Positions 1 to 8,473 of a DNA stretch of 64,000 nucleotides are shown one piece after another; the stretch's first letter is position 1, and each line of letters opens with the position of its first letter. Source of the DNA: Cryobacterium shii (lineage in GTDB: Bacteria; Actinomycetota; Actinomycetes; Actinomycetales; Microbacteriaceae); NCBI RefSeq assembly GCF_004402595.1, contig NZ_SOFY01000009.1, positions 1 through 64,000 on the forward strand. Reading direction: 5' to 3'. Below the pieces are notes generated by a model. The model was not told the DNA's origin. It ran no database searches and saw only the letters and a program-made list of their open reading frames with translations. Made by a program: the position numbers and the translations under genes.

Positions 1-1
1 C

Positions 2-85
2 TACGGCATCCTCAGAGAACTCCAACGAGTCCTCGCCGTCTATCTCGGATACTGTCCCCACTGCCGACAACGAGCCCCAACATAA
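2..85 (+). CDS. C-terminal end of an unrecognised protein (5' truncated by window)
   Basis: The frame starting at base 2 is open from the window edge to a TAA at 83-85 and encodes 27 residues ending in a CPHC cysteine pair (YLGYCPHCRQRAPT). The frame one base to the left is also open to a TAG at 97-99, but its product is low-complexity and less protein-like. I do not recognise the family; the spaced Cys pair could bind zinc. Only the tail is visible, so the gene may not be real. Confidence 0.25.
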   Translation, partial: YGILRELQRVLAVYLGYCPHCRQRAPT

Positions 86-160
86 CTAAGTACTACTAGG
101 GCTGGCGCACACCGGGACCGGGCCGGGAATACAACGCGGGCGCCGACGGTTACCGCCACA

Positions 161-820
161 GTGAGTGAAACCATCAAAGTAGACATCTGGTCCGATGTGC
201 AGTGCCCCTGGTGCTACATCGGCAAGCGCAAATTCGAGGCCGGGGCGGCCCTGTTCGACGGCGAGGTCGAGGTCGAGTACCACAGCTACGAACTCGCGCC
301 GGATACCCCGGTCGATTTCGACGGCAGCCCCGTCGACTACCTCAGCCAGCGCAAGGGCCTGCCCCTCGCCGACGTCGAGCAGATGCTCGAGCGGGTCACC
401 GGGATCGCCCAGAGCGTCGGTCTGCACTACGACTACGACTCCGTGCACCAGACGAACACCGTCATCTCGCACGAGCTGCTGCACTACGCCAAAGCCCAGG
501 GCCGCCAGCTCGAGATGAAGGAACGCCTGCTCAAGGCCTACTTTGTCGACGGCCGGCACGTGGGCCGGATCGAGGACCTGGCCGACCTGGCCGCCGAGAT
601 CGGTCTGGACCGGGACGACGTCGTGCGCTCCCTGACCGCGCACGAGTTCCTGGCGGCGGTCAAGGCCGACGTCGCTCAGGCCGCCGCCTACGGCATCCAG
701 GGGGTGCCCTTCTTCGTGATCGACGGAAAATACGGCATCTCCGGTGCGCAGGAGCCTGATACCTTTGCGCAGGCTCTCGGCCAGGCTCAGTCCGAAAAAA
801 TCGAGGAGAAGAACAAATGA
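161..820 (+). CDS. DsbA/FrnE-family thiol oxidoreductase
   Basis: A 219-residue cytoplasmic thioredoxin-fold protein of the DsbA/FrnE (2-hydroxychromene-2-carboxylate isomerase-like) family. The redox motif C15-P-W-C18 follows the first beta strand, and a cis-proline loop (GVPFFVIDG) lies near residue 182, with the helical insertion between them as expected. There is no signal peptide, so it should act on cytosolic thiols, as FrnE-type proteins do in disulfide isomerisation and oxidative stress. The start is GTG at 161 with a poor ribosome binding site; no better in-frame start precedes the conserved strand. The stop overlaps the ATG of the next small gene (ATGA), so the two are translationally coupled. 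The substrate is unknown. Confidence 0.9.
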   Translation: MSETIKVDIWSDVQCPWCYIGKRKFEAGAALFDGEVEVEYHSYELAPDTPVDFDGSPVDYLSQRKGLPLADVEQMLERVTGIAQSVGLHYDYDSVHQTNTVISHELLHYAKAQGRQLEMKERLLKAYFVDGRHVGRIEDLADLAAEIGLDRDDVVRSLTAHEFLAAVKADVAQAAAYGIQGVPFFVIDGKYGISGAQEPDTFAQALGQAQSEKIEEKNK

Positions 821-969
821 CCGATGTGACCACCACCCCGGCCGTCCCCACCGAGGCCGTCTCCACCCCGGCCGTCCCCACCGAGGCCGCGCCGGTTCCC
901 ACGATCGAACTGCTCGGCCAGTCCGAGTCCGGCGCCTGCTGCGGCGCCGACGGCTGCTGCGGAGCCTGA
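817..969 (+). CDS. 50-residue cysteine-rich peptide coupled to the DsbA-like gene
   Basis: This short ORF begins at the ATG of an ATGA overlap with the preceding oxidoreductase stop and ends at TGA 967-969. The product is 50 residues with an N-terminal Pro/Thr/Ala-rich half in which PAVPTEA occurs twice, encoded by a near-perfect DNA repeat. It ends in a tail with two vicinal Cys pairs (GACCGADGCCGA). There is no signal peptide. The four clustered cysteines and the coupling suggest a metal-binding or redox-partner peptide, perhaps a substrate of the upstream thiol oxidoreductase; that role is inferred. It is followed at once by a large palindrome that could end transcription. The coupling and the composition, unlike random GC-rich DNA, argue that it is a real gene. 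Confidence 0.6.
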   Translation: MTDVTTTPAVPTEAVSTPAVPTEAAPVPTIELLGQSESGACCGADGCCGA

Positions 970-970
970 C

Positions 971-1050
971 TCCCCACCCCGCCGAGCCGTGAGTTTTACT
1001 CGTGTTTTGCGCCAAAACAGTGGCGGAACTCACGGCTCGGCGGGCGGGGA
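971..1050. repeat. 80-bp nested palindrome (terminator or dispersed repeat)
   Basis: The outer arms 979-995 and 1027-1043 are perfect 17-bp reverse complements, with further imperfect pairing outward to 971 and 1050. Inside the loop a second inverted repeat, GTTTTG/CAAAAC around CGC, can form its own hairpin. There is no T-run after the right arm. The structure separates the Cys-rich peptide from dusB and may act as a terminator, but its symmetry also resembles mobile intergenic palindromes. No second copy was seen in this window. Confidence 0.6.
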
Positions 1051-1105
1051 GAGGCCAGCTTGGGGGCGGTCACCAGCCATCCTGGCGTCTGTGAGAATTG
1101 AACGG

Positions 1106-2272
1106 ATGATACCTGCAACCACGATCGGTCCGGCGAAGCCGCTCCAGATCGGCCCGCTCACGCTCGACGTGCCCGTCGTGCTCGCCCCGATGGCCGGCAT
1201 CACCAACACCGCGTTCCGCCGGCTCTGCCGCGAGTTCGGTGCGGGCCTCTACGTCAGCGAGATGATCACCTCCCGCGCGCTGGTCGAGCGCACCCCGGAA
1301 TCGATGCGCCTGATCCGGCACCACGAGAGCGAAACCACCCGCTCGATCCAGCTCTACGGGGTTGACCCGAAAACCGTCTCCGAGGCGGTCACCATGCTCG
1401 TCGCGGAGGACCGCGCCGACCACATCGACCTGAACTTCGGCTGTCCCGTGCCCAAGGTCACCCGCAAGGGCGGTGGCGCCGCACTGCCCTGGAAGCTCGG
1501 GCTGTTCCGGCAGATCGTCGAGGCCGCGGTGACCGCCGGCGGCTCCGTGCCGGTCACGATCAAGATGCGCAAGGGCATCGACTCCGACCACCTCACGTAC
1601 CTGGAGGCCGGCAAGGCGGCCGAAGGCGCCGGCGTCGCCGCCATCGCACTGCACGCCCGCACGGCGGCCGAGCACTACTCCGGCCAGGCCGACTGGTCGG
1701 CCATCACCACGCTCAAGAACATCGTCACCAGCGTCCCGATCCTCGGCAACGGCGACATCTGGTCCGCCGAGGACGCCCTGCGCATGGTGGCCGAGACCGG
1801 ATGCGACGGAGTCGTCGTCGGACGCGGCTGCCTGGGCCGCCCGTGGCTGTTCGGCGACCTGGCCGCGGCCTTCCGCGGCGACCTGGCCACCGCCCGGATC
1901 CAGCCCCGCCTCGGCCAGGTCGCGGACACGTTCCGCCGCCACGCCGAACTGCTCACCGAATTCTTCGAGAGCGAAGAGCGGGCCTGCCGCGACATCCGCA
2001 AGCATGTGGCCTGGTACTTCAAGGGTTACCCGGTCGGCGGCGACCTTCGGGCCAGCCTCGCGTCAGTGGTCTCGCTCGCGCAGCTCGACGACCTGCTCGG
2101 CACGCTCGACGGGGAGCAGGAATACCCGGGCGCGGGTGCCGAGGGCCCACGCGGACGCGCGGGCAGCCCGAAGAGGACCGCCCTCCCCGAACACTGGCTC
2201 GACTCCCAGGAGATCGAAGGCGCCGAACGCGCCAACCTGACCGAGGGCGAAGGGGACACAAGCGGTGGCTAA
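1106..2272 (+). CDS. dusB: tRNA-dihydrouridine synthase DusB
   Basis: FMN-dependent enzyme that reduces uridine to dihydrouridine in the tRNA D-loop using NADPH. The 388-residue product has the TIM-barrel opening VVLAPMAGITNTAFR, the signature DLNFGCPVPKVTRKGGG with catalytic Cys113, the phosphate-binding strand GNGDIWS and VVVGRGCLGRPWLF. ATG 1106 is chosen because the open frame continues back to 989 only through the preceding palindrome; GTG 1091 is an alternative. The last 8 bp overlap the GTG of dgt, so the two genes form an operon, a pairing common in actinobacteria. Confidence 0.95.
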   Translation: MIPATTIGPAKPLQIGPLTLDVPVVLAPMAGITNTAFRRLCREFGAGLYVSEMITSRALVERTPESMRLIRHHESETTRSIQLYGVDPKTVSEAVTMLVAEDRADHIDLNFGCPVPKVTRKGGGAALPWKLGLFRQIVEAAVTAGGSVPVTIKMRKGIDSDHLTYLEAGKAAEGAGVAAIALHARTAAEHYSGQADWSAITTLKNIVTSVPILGNGDIWSAEDALRMVAETGCDGVVVGRGCLGRPWLFGDLAAAFRGDLATARIQPRLGQVADTFRRHAELLTEFFESEERACRDIRKHVAWYFKGYPVGGDLRASLASVVSLAQLDDLLGTLDGEQEYPGAGAEGPRGRAGSPKRTALPEHWLDSQEIEGAERANLTEGEGDTSGG

Positions 2273-3512
2273 CGAGACCGGGTACAGCACCCACGACGAA
2301 CAGCGCTGGCTGCCGGAGCAGCACGGGTCCAGGCGCAGCGATTTCGCGCGCGACCGGGCCAGGCTGCTGCATTCCAGCGCGCTGCGGCGGCTCGCCGCCA
2401 AGACCCAGGTGCTCAGCCCCACCGCTGGCCTCGACTTCGCCCGGAACCGGCTCACCCATTCCCTCGAGGTGGCCCAGGTCGGCCGGGAGCTCGCCCTGCG
2501 GCTCGGACTCGACCCCGACATCGTCGACACCGCGTGCCTCGCGCACGACATCGGGCATCCGCCGTTCGGCCACAACGGCGAGCGTGCGCTGAACGACTGG
2601 TCCGCCGACATCGGCGGCTTCGAGGGCAACGCGCAGACCCTGCGCCTGCTCACCCGCCTCGAACCCAAGGTGTTCGGGGCCGACGGCCGCAGTTACGGGC
2701 TCAATCTCACCCGGGCCAGCCTCGACGCCAGCTGCAAGTACCCGTGGCCGGACGAGTCCTCGGTGGCCGACCCGAGCGGGCGCGCCAAATTCGGTTTCTA
2801 CCAGGACGACCGGGCCGCCTTCGAGTGGATGCGCGCCGCCGCGCCGGACCGGCGCCTCTGCATCGAGGCGCAGGTGATGGACCTCTCGGACGACATCGCC
2901 TACTCCGTGCACGATTTCGAGGATGCCGTGGTCAACGGCTACGTCGACGTCGCCGCCCTCAACGGCCAGGCCAGCGCCGAACTCGTCCCGTCGATGCACG
3001 CCTGGATCGGCGGCGCCGTGTCACACGAGGAGCTCGCCCAGGCCTACGACCGGATCGGGGCGATGGACTCCTGGCTGCGCACCTGGACGGCGGGCCGCCG
3101 CGACCAGGGACGACTGAAGACCCTCACCAGCCAGCTGATCGGCCGCTTCTCCGGTGCCGCCGTGCACGCCACCCGGCAGTCCTACCCGATGGACAGCCTG
3201 CTCCGGTTCGGGGCCCACGTCGTGGTGCCGCGGGAGATCCAGGCCGAGATCGCCGTACTCAAGGGCGTCGTTGCCGCGTTCGTCATGTCCAACAACACCC
3301 GGCAGCCGATCTACACCCAGCAGCGTAAAGTGCTTGGCCTGCTGGCCGAACGCCTGTACACCTCGGGCGACGAGCACCTCGACGCCGGATTCACCGAGGA
3401 CTGGCGCGCCGCCTCCGACGATGCCGCCCGCAAGCGCGTGGTCGTGGACCAGGTGGCCAGCCTCACCGACCAGTCCGCGCTGGCCTGGTACGAACGCCTC
3501 GTGCAGAACTGA
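2265..3512 (+). CDS. dgt: dGTPase-like HD-domain triphosphohydrolase
   Basis: Member of the dGTP triphosphohydrolase-like (SAMHD1-type) family, which cleaves dNTPs to nucleoside and triphosphate. The 415-residue length is normal. The metal-binding HD signature is present: H65 in LTHSLEV, then H94-D95 in CLAHDIGHPPFGHNGE, and a downstream Asp in LSDDIAYSVHDFED. The GTG start lies inside the dusB stop region. Its place just before dnaG fits a role in balancing the dNTP pool for replication, which is inferred from context. Confidence 0.93.
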   Translation: MANETGYSTHDEQRWLPEQHGSRRSDFARDRARLLHSSALRRLAAKTQVLSPTAGLDFARNRLTHSLEVAQVGRELALRLGLDPDIVDTACLAHDIGHPPFGHNGERALNDWSADIGGFEGNAQTLRLLTRLEPKVFGADGRSYGLNLTRASLDASCKYPWPDESSVADPSGRAKFGFYQDDRAAFEWMRAAAPDRRLCIEAQVMDLSDDIAYSVHDFEDAVVNGYVDVAALNGQASAELVPSMHAWIGGAVSHEELAQAYDRIGAMDSWLRTWTAGRRDQGRLKTLTSQLIGRFSGAAVHATRQSYPMDSLLRFGAHVVVPREIQAEIAVLKGVVAAFVMSNNTRQPIYTQQRKVLGLLAERLYTSGDEHLDAGFTEDWRAASDDAARKRVVVDQVASLTDQSALAWYERLVQN

Positions 3513-3590
3513 GCCCGGCCCATCCGTAACTCCACACACCGTATCTCCACAAACCGGTGCACCGTACCGAACACCGACCCGGGCAGGACT

Positions 3591-3596
3591 AGCATT
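3591..3596 (+). promoter_or_regulatory. -10 box (TAGCAT) just upstream of dnaG
   Basis: TAGCAT ends 5 nt before the dnaG ATG at 3602. There is no Shine-Dalgarno sequence between them. The spacing would place transcription initiation at or next to the ATG, suggesting a leaderless mRNA. No clear -35 box is visible. Confidence 0.45.
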
Positions 3597-3601
3597 CAGC
3601 T

Positions 3602-5470
3602 ATGGCAGGCCTGATTCGACAAGACGACATCGAAGAGGTCAAAGCCCGCACCAACATCGCCGACATCGTCAGCGACTATGTGAGCCTCAAGTCAGCCGGG
3701 GTCGGGTCGATGAAGGGTCTGTGCCCGTTCCACGACGAGCGCAGTCCCAGCTTCCATGTGCGCCCCCAGGTGGGGTTCTACCACTGCTTCGGCTGCGGCG
3801 AGAGCGGCGACGTCTACTCGTTCCTGCAGAAGATGGACCACGTCAGCTTCAGCGAGGCGGTCGAACGCCTCGCCGGGCGCGTCGGCATCGAGCTGCACTA
3901 CGAGGGCGGCGAGGGCGCCGCGCCCGACCACACCAACCGGGCCCGGCTGTACGCAGCCAACCAGGCGGCCGCCGACTTCTTCGTCGAGCGGCTCGGCAGC
4001 GCGGGCGCCGCCGTCGGGCGCACTTTCCTCGGCGAACGCGGCTTCGACGCCCTGGCGGCCGCCCGCTTCGGCGTGGGTTTCGCCCCGAAGAGCTGGGACG
4101 AACTCACCAACCACCTCCGGGCCAAGGGGTTCACCACCGAGGAGCTCACGCTCTCCGGGCTGGTCTCCAGCCGTGAAGGAGCGAGCGGCGTCTACGACCG
4201 GTTCCGCGGTCGCCTGGTCTGGCCGATCCGTGACATCACCGGGCAGACCATCGGCTTCGGCGCCCGCAAGCTGCTCGACGACGACAAGGGCCCCAAGTAC
4301 CTCAACACGCCCGAGACACCGATCTACCACAAGGCCCAGGTGCTCTACGGGCTCGACCTCGCCAAACGGGACATCTCGCGTGGGCACCAGGTCGTCGTCG
4401 TCGAGGGGTACACGGATGTGATGGCGTGCCACCTGGCCGGGGTCACCACCGCCGTGGCCACCTGCGGCACCTCCTTCGGTGTCGACCACATCAAGGTGCT
4501 GCGCCGCGTTCTCGGCGACGACAGCGGGGTCGGCGAGGTCGTGTTCACGTTCGACCCGGATGCCGCCGGCCAGAAGGCGGCCATGCGCGCCTTCAGCGAG
4601 GAGCAGCGTTTCACCGCCCAGACCTTCGTGGCGGTCGGTCCGGAGGGACTGGACCCCTGCGACCTGCGCCTGCACCGCGGCGACGACGCCGTGCGCCGGC
4701 TGATCGACTCGAAGAAACCCATGTTCGAGTTCATGATCCGGCAGCTGCTCGGCCAGTACAACCTCGACACCGTGGAGGGCCGGGTGGCGGCGCTCCGCTC
4801 CGCGGCGCCGATCGTCAGCGACATCCGCGACCCCGCCCTGCGCCCCGGGTACACCCACGAACTGGCCCGCATGCTCGGGATGGAGCTCGGCGAGGTCGGC
4901 AAGGCCGTCTCCGCGGCCCTGACCCGCTCACGGTCCTCCGGGTCAGGGGAGGACACCGCCCGGCACGCCGGCCGGGACGACGCGCCGCGGGAGCAGCCCT
5001 TCTCCATGGTCGACCTCGCCACCGATCCGGTCACCCGGCTGGAACGCGACGGCCTGATGGCCATGCTCCAGCGCCCGACCGTGGTCGGGCTGGAACTGCT
5101 TCAGCGGGCCGTGCAGACCACGTTCTCGAACCAGTCCCTGGCCGTCGTGCGCGACGCCATCGCCGCCAGCCTGGCGCACCACGCCGCATCCGACTGGCTG
5201 GACCGCGTCGTCACCGAGGTTCCGGCCCCGCTGGAAAACCTGGTCAAGGACCTGGCCATGGCGTCCCTGCCGGAGCGCTCCGAAGGGGCGGTCGCCCGAT
5301 ACGTGCGCGATGTCACGGTCGCCCTGGTCGACCGCGACCTGCTGCGGCAGAAGGCCGAGCTGCTCGGGCGGCTCCAGCGGGCGGATGCCTCCAACCGCGA
5401 GGTCTACGTGGCAATCCAGCGTGAACTGGTGCGGGTCGAAGCCGAGAAGCGCAACCTCCGCGAGGAGTGA
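3602..5470 (+). CDS. dnaG: DNA primase DnaG
   Basis: Synthesises RNA primers for lagging-strand replication. The 622-residue product shows the standard three-domain layout. The N-terminal CHC2 zinc finger has C41, H44, C62 and C65 (CPFH...CFGC). A Toprim core follows with VVVVEGYTDVMA near residue 268 and the acidic DPD of FTFDPDAAGQKAAM near 320. The C-terminal region, from about 490, is a helical DnaB-binding domain. The zinc-finger protein begins right at the ATG, which supports the start. It stands downstream of dusB-dgt with an 89-bp gap and probably its own promoter. Confidence 0.97.
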   Translation: MAGLIRQDDIEEVKARTNIADIVSDYVSLKSAGVGSMKGLCPFHDERSPSFHVRPQVGFYHCFGCGESGDVYSFLQKMDHVSFSEAVERLAGRVGIELHYEGGEGAAPDHTNRARLYAANQAAADFFVERLGSAGAAVGRTFLGERGFDALAAARFGVGFAPKSWDELTNHLRAKGFTTEELTLSGLVSSREGASGVYDRFRGRLVWPIRDITGQTIGFGARKLLDDDKGPKYLNTPETPIYHKAQVLYGLDLAKRDISRGHQVVVVEGYTDVMACHLAGVTTAVATCGTSFGVDHIKVLRRVLGDDSGVGEVVFTFDPDAAGQKAAMRAFSEEQRFTAQTFVAVGPEGLDPCDLRLHRGDDAVRRLIDSKKPMFEFMIRQLLGQYNLDTVEGRVAALRSAAPIVSDIRDPALRPGYTHELARMLGMELGEVGKAVSAALTRSRSSGSGEDTARHAGRDDAPREQPFSMVDLATDPVTRLERDGLMAMLQRPTVVGLELLQRAVQTTFSNQSLAVVRDAIAASLAHHAASDWLDRVVTEVPAPLENLVKDLAMASLPERSEGAVARYVRDVTVALVDRDLLRQKAELLGRLQRADASNREVYVAIQRELVRVEAEKRNLREE

Positions 5471-5648
5471 GGCGCGAGCCCCGGCGGCCCCGAAAGCGGG
5501 GCGGTTCACGTTGCAGCTCGGTAAAGATGCTCCGTGAACCAGCTGGTAATCGGGCATTCTGTGCTAATTCTTTTCCTACAGCAATGCAGGCGTGTGCGTT
5601 ACGGCCCCGCGCCCCGCATCGGAATTCTAGAGGAAGAGGCTCACGGCT

Positions 5649-7286
5649 ATGGCATTCTCATCCACTTCACGCGCGAAAGGCATCAGCGCCGCGGCAGTCG
5701 TCGCTGTCGCCGCGCTGACCCTCGCGGGCTGCTCCGCGGGCGGGTCGACCGATAAGAGCACCAGCGGCGGCGGCTCCATCACGATCGGCACGACCGACAA
5801 GGTCACGACCCTCGACCCCGCCGGCTCCTATGACAACGGCTCGTTCTCGGTGCAGAACCAGGTTTTCCCGTTCCTGATGAACACGCCGTACGGCAGCCCC
5901 GACGTCGAGCCCGACATCGCCACCAAGGCCGAGTTCACCAGCCCGACCGAGTACACGGTCACGCTGAAGCCCGACCTGAAGTGGGCCAACGGCAACGCCC
6001 TCACGTCCTCCGACGTGAAGTTCACCTTCGACCGCCAGCTGAAGATCGCGGACGACAATGGCCCGTCCTCGCTGCTCTACAACCTCGCCAGCGCCGCGGC
6101 GCCCGACGACACCACCGTCGTCTTCACGCTCAAGCAGGCCGACGACCAGATCTTCCCGCAGATCCTGTCCAGCCCGGCCGGCCCGATCGTCGACGAGGAT
6201 TCCTTCTCCGCCACCGCGCTCACCTCCGACAACGACATCGTCAAGGCGAACGCCTTTGCCGGCCAGTACGTCATCACCAGCTACGACTTCAACAACCTGG
6301 TCGGTTACAAGGCCAACAAGGACTACGCGGGACTCCTCGGCCCGGCGAAGACGGATGTCGTCAACGTCAAGTACTACGCCGACGCCTCCAACCTCAAGCT
6401 CGACGTGCAGCAGGGCAACATCGACGTCGCGTTCCGCAGCCTCTCGGCCACGGACATCGAGGACCTTCGCGGCAACGACAAGGTCAAGGTCGTCGACGGT
6501 CCCGGCGGCGAGCTCCGCTACGTCGTCTTCAACTTCGACACCCAGCCGTTCGGTGCCAAGACCCCCGAGGCAGACCCGGCCAAGGCTCTCGCCGTGCGCC
6601 AGGCGGTTGCCGACCTCGTCGACCGCGAGGAAATCGCCAAGCAGGTCTACAAGGGCACCTACACGCCCGTGTACTCCTACGTGCCCGCCGGTCTGACCGG
6701 TGCCACCGAGTCCCTCAAGGGCCTCTACGGCGACGGAAAAGGCGCCCCGGACCTCGACAAGGCCAAGGCGACCCTCGCCGCGGCCGGCGTGACCGGCCCG
6801 GTCGTGCTGAACCTGCAGTACAGCAACGACCACTACGGTCCCTCCTCGGGCGACGAGTACGCCCTGGTCAAGGACCAGCTGGAAGCCTCCGGCCTGTTCA
6901 CGGTCAACCTGCAGACCACCGAGTGGGTTCAGTACGCCAAGGACCGAACGACCGACGTCTACCCCGTCTACCAGCTCGGCTGGTTCCCGGACTACTCCGA
7001 CGCCGACAACTACCTGACCCCGTTCTTCCTCGAGGGTGGCTTCCTGAAGAACCACTACAGCGACCCCGAGGTCGACGCTTTGATCCTGAAGCAGGCCGTC
7101 ACGGCCGACCCCGCGGAGCGCACCAAGCTGATCGAGGACATCCAGGACAAGGTCGCCGCCCAGCTGTCGACCGTGCCGCTGCTGCAGGGCGCCCAGGTGG
7201 CCGTCACCGGCACCGACGTGACCGGCACCAGCGACACCCTCGACGCGTCGTTCAAGTTCCGCTACGCTGCGCTGAAAAAGGGCTGA
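5649..7286 (+). CDS. peptide/nickel-type ABC transporter substrate-binding lipoprotein
   Basis: Family 5 extracellular solute-binding protein (DppA/OppA-like), 545 residues. It starts with a lipoprotein signal (hydrophobic stretch 11-24, lipobox LAGC with C28), so it should be anchored to the outer face of the membrane. The mature part has typical SBP_bac_5 features, including the early DPAGSYDNGS region, LKWANGNALTSSDVKFTFDR and a late domain with YQLGWFPDYSDADNYL. A purine-rich RBS (AGAGGAAGAGG) precedes ATG 5649. A strong terminator-like hairpin follows, then two permeases and the ATPases. The hairpin would let the binding protein be made in excess over the membrane parts. The ligand cannot be told from sequence. 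Confidence 0.93.
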   Translation: MAFSSTSRAKGISAAAVVAVAALTLAGCSAGGSTDKSTSGGGSITIGTTDKVTTLDPAGSYDNGSFSVQNQVFPFLMNTPYGSPDVEPDIATKAEFTSPTEYTVTLKPDLKWANGNALTSSDVKFTFDRQLKIADDNGPSSLLYNLASAAAPDDTTVVFTLKQADDQIFPQILSSPAGPIVDEDSFSATALTSDNDIVKANAFAGQYVITSYDFNNLVGYKANKDYAGLLGPAKTDVVNVKYYADASNLKLDVQQGNIDVAFRSLSATDIEDLRGNDKVKVVDGPGGELRYVVFNFDTQPFGAKTPEADPAKALAVRQAVADLVDREEIAKQVYKGTYTPVYSYVPAGLTGATESLKGLYGDGKGAPDLDKAKATLAAAGVTGPVVLNLQYSNDHYGPSSGDEYALVKDQLEASGLFTVNLQTTEWVQYAKDRTTDVYPVYQLGWFPDYSDADNYLTPFFLEGGFLKNHYSDPEVDALILKQAVTADPAERTKLIEDIQDKVAAQLSTVPLLQGAQVAVTGTDVTGTSDTLDASFKFRYAALKKG

Positions 7287-7323
7287 GTCCCGACCGGCTA
7301 GAGTTTCTCTAATTTGAAATCCG

Positions 7324-7366
7324 GGGGCACCCAGCAATTTCATTGCTGGGTGCCCCTCTCATTTTT
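7324..7366 (+). terminator. strong hairpin between binding protein and permease genes
   Basis: A perfect 15-bp stem (7324-7338 with 7342-7356) closes on a 3-nt TTC loop and is followed by CTCATTTTT. This is a classic intrinsic terminator. Because the transporter continues downstream on the same strand, it probably gives partial read-through or protects the 3' end of the binding-protein mRNA. Confidence 0.85.
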
Positions 7367-7382
7367 CCAGCGTTAGGCAGGC

Positions 7383-8471
7383 ATGACCACTGTGAGCATG
7401 CGTCCCACGGCCCCTCCGGCCGCCGGACGCAAGAAACGAACCTCGTCCGGCGGCGGGATCGGCCGGTACGTCCTGATCCGCTTCCTGCTGATCATCCCCA
7501 CGATCTTCATCCTCGTCTCCATGGTCTTCTGGCTGATGCGCCTCACCGGCGACCCGATCACGGCGGCCCTGGGCGGTCGCCTCGGGCCCGATCAGCTGGC
7601 AGAGCGCATCCACGCGGCCGGCTATGACCGCCCGATCCTGGTGCAGTACGTGGAGTACCTCGGCCAGATCTTCACCGGCAACTTCGGCACCACGATCAGC
7701 ACCAACCGCCCCGTCTCGGAGGTTCTGATGACCTACGGGCTCGCCACCTTCGAGCTGGTCTTCTACTCACTCCTGGTCGCGTTCATCATCGGGATCCCGC
7801 TCGGAATGGTCGCCGCCTACTTCCGGGACAAGCCCACGGACGCGTTCCTGCGCGTCTTCGCCATTCTCTGCTACGCCACCCCGGTCTTCTTCTCCGGCCT
7901 CCTGTTCAAGCTCGTCTTCGCCGTCTGGCTGCAGGTCCTGCCCGTCGCCGGGCGCGCCTCGACCGGCGCCGAACTGCAGATGCAGTTGCTGCCCAACAAG
8001 ACCGGGCTGTACACCATCGACGCGCTGATGACCGGCAACCCGCAGGTGCTCGCTGACGTGCTCTCCCACGCCGTGCTCCCGTCGCTCGCCCTCGGGCTCC
8101 TCACGGCCGGGGTATTCCTCCGGCTCGTGCGCACCAACGTCATCGGCACCCTCGGCACCGACTACGTCGACGCCGCCCGCTCACGCGGGGTGAGCGAGTT
8201 CCGGCTGGTGCGCAAGCACGCCTACCGTCCCGCACTGATCCCCATCATCACCGTGATCGGCCTGCAGATCGCCCTGCTCCTCGGCGGCGCGGTGCTGACC
8301 GAGACCACCTTCGAATGGAAGGGCCTGGGCTTCATGCTCTCCGAATTCCTCAAGGCGCGTGACTTCGTGGCCGTGCAGGGAATCGTCGCCCTGCTCGCTG
8401 TCATCGTCGCCCTGTCCAACTTCATCGTCGATATCATCGCCGCGCTGATCGACCCGAGGGTGAGGTACTGA
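7383..8471 (+). CDS. ABC transporter permease (DppB/OppB type)
   Basis: Inner-membrane permease of the peptide/nickel uptake family, 362 residues with about six membrane spans. The first span is near residues 25-50 (YVLIRFLLIIPTIFILVSMVF). The family N-terminal motif VQYVEYLGQIFTGNFG and the EAA loop that contacts the ATPase (DYVDAARSRGVSEFRLVRKHAYRPALIPI) are intact. The gene is followed after two bases by the second permease, so they are co-transcribed. Confidence 0.93.
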   Translation: MTTVSMRPTAPPAAGRKKRTSSGGGIGRYVLIRFLLIIPTIFILVSMVFWLMRLTGDPITAALGGRLGPDQLAERIHAAGYDRPILVQYVEYLGQIFTGNFGTTISTNRPVSEVLMTYGLATFELVFYSLLVAFIIGIPLGMVAAYFRDKPTDAFLRVFAILCYATPVFFSGLLFKLVFAVWLQVLPVAGRASTGAELQMQLLPNKTGLYTIDALMTGNPQVLADVLSHAVLPSLALGLLTAGVFLRLVRTNVIGTLGTDYVDAARSRGVSEFRLVRKHAYRPALIPIITVIGLQIALLLGGAVLTETTFEWKGLGFMLSEFLKARDFVAVQGIVALLAVIVALSNFIVDIIAALIDPRVRY

Positions 8472-8473
8472 CC

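Noticed and set aside
989-1105. N-terminal extension of dusB starting at GTG 989
   Set aside because: The start is inside the palindrome, and the extra 39 residues have no similarity to the family.
5667-7343. 558-codon antisense frame over the binding-protein gene
   Set aside because: It is made of repeated Gly/Val/Asp/Arg and mirrors the real lipoprotein gene.
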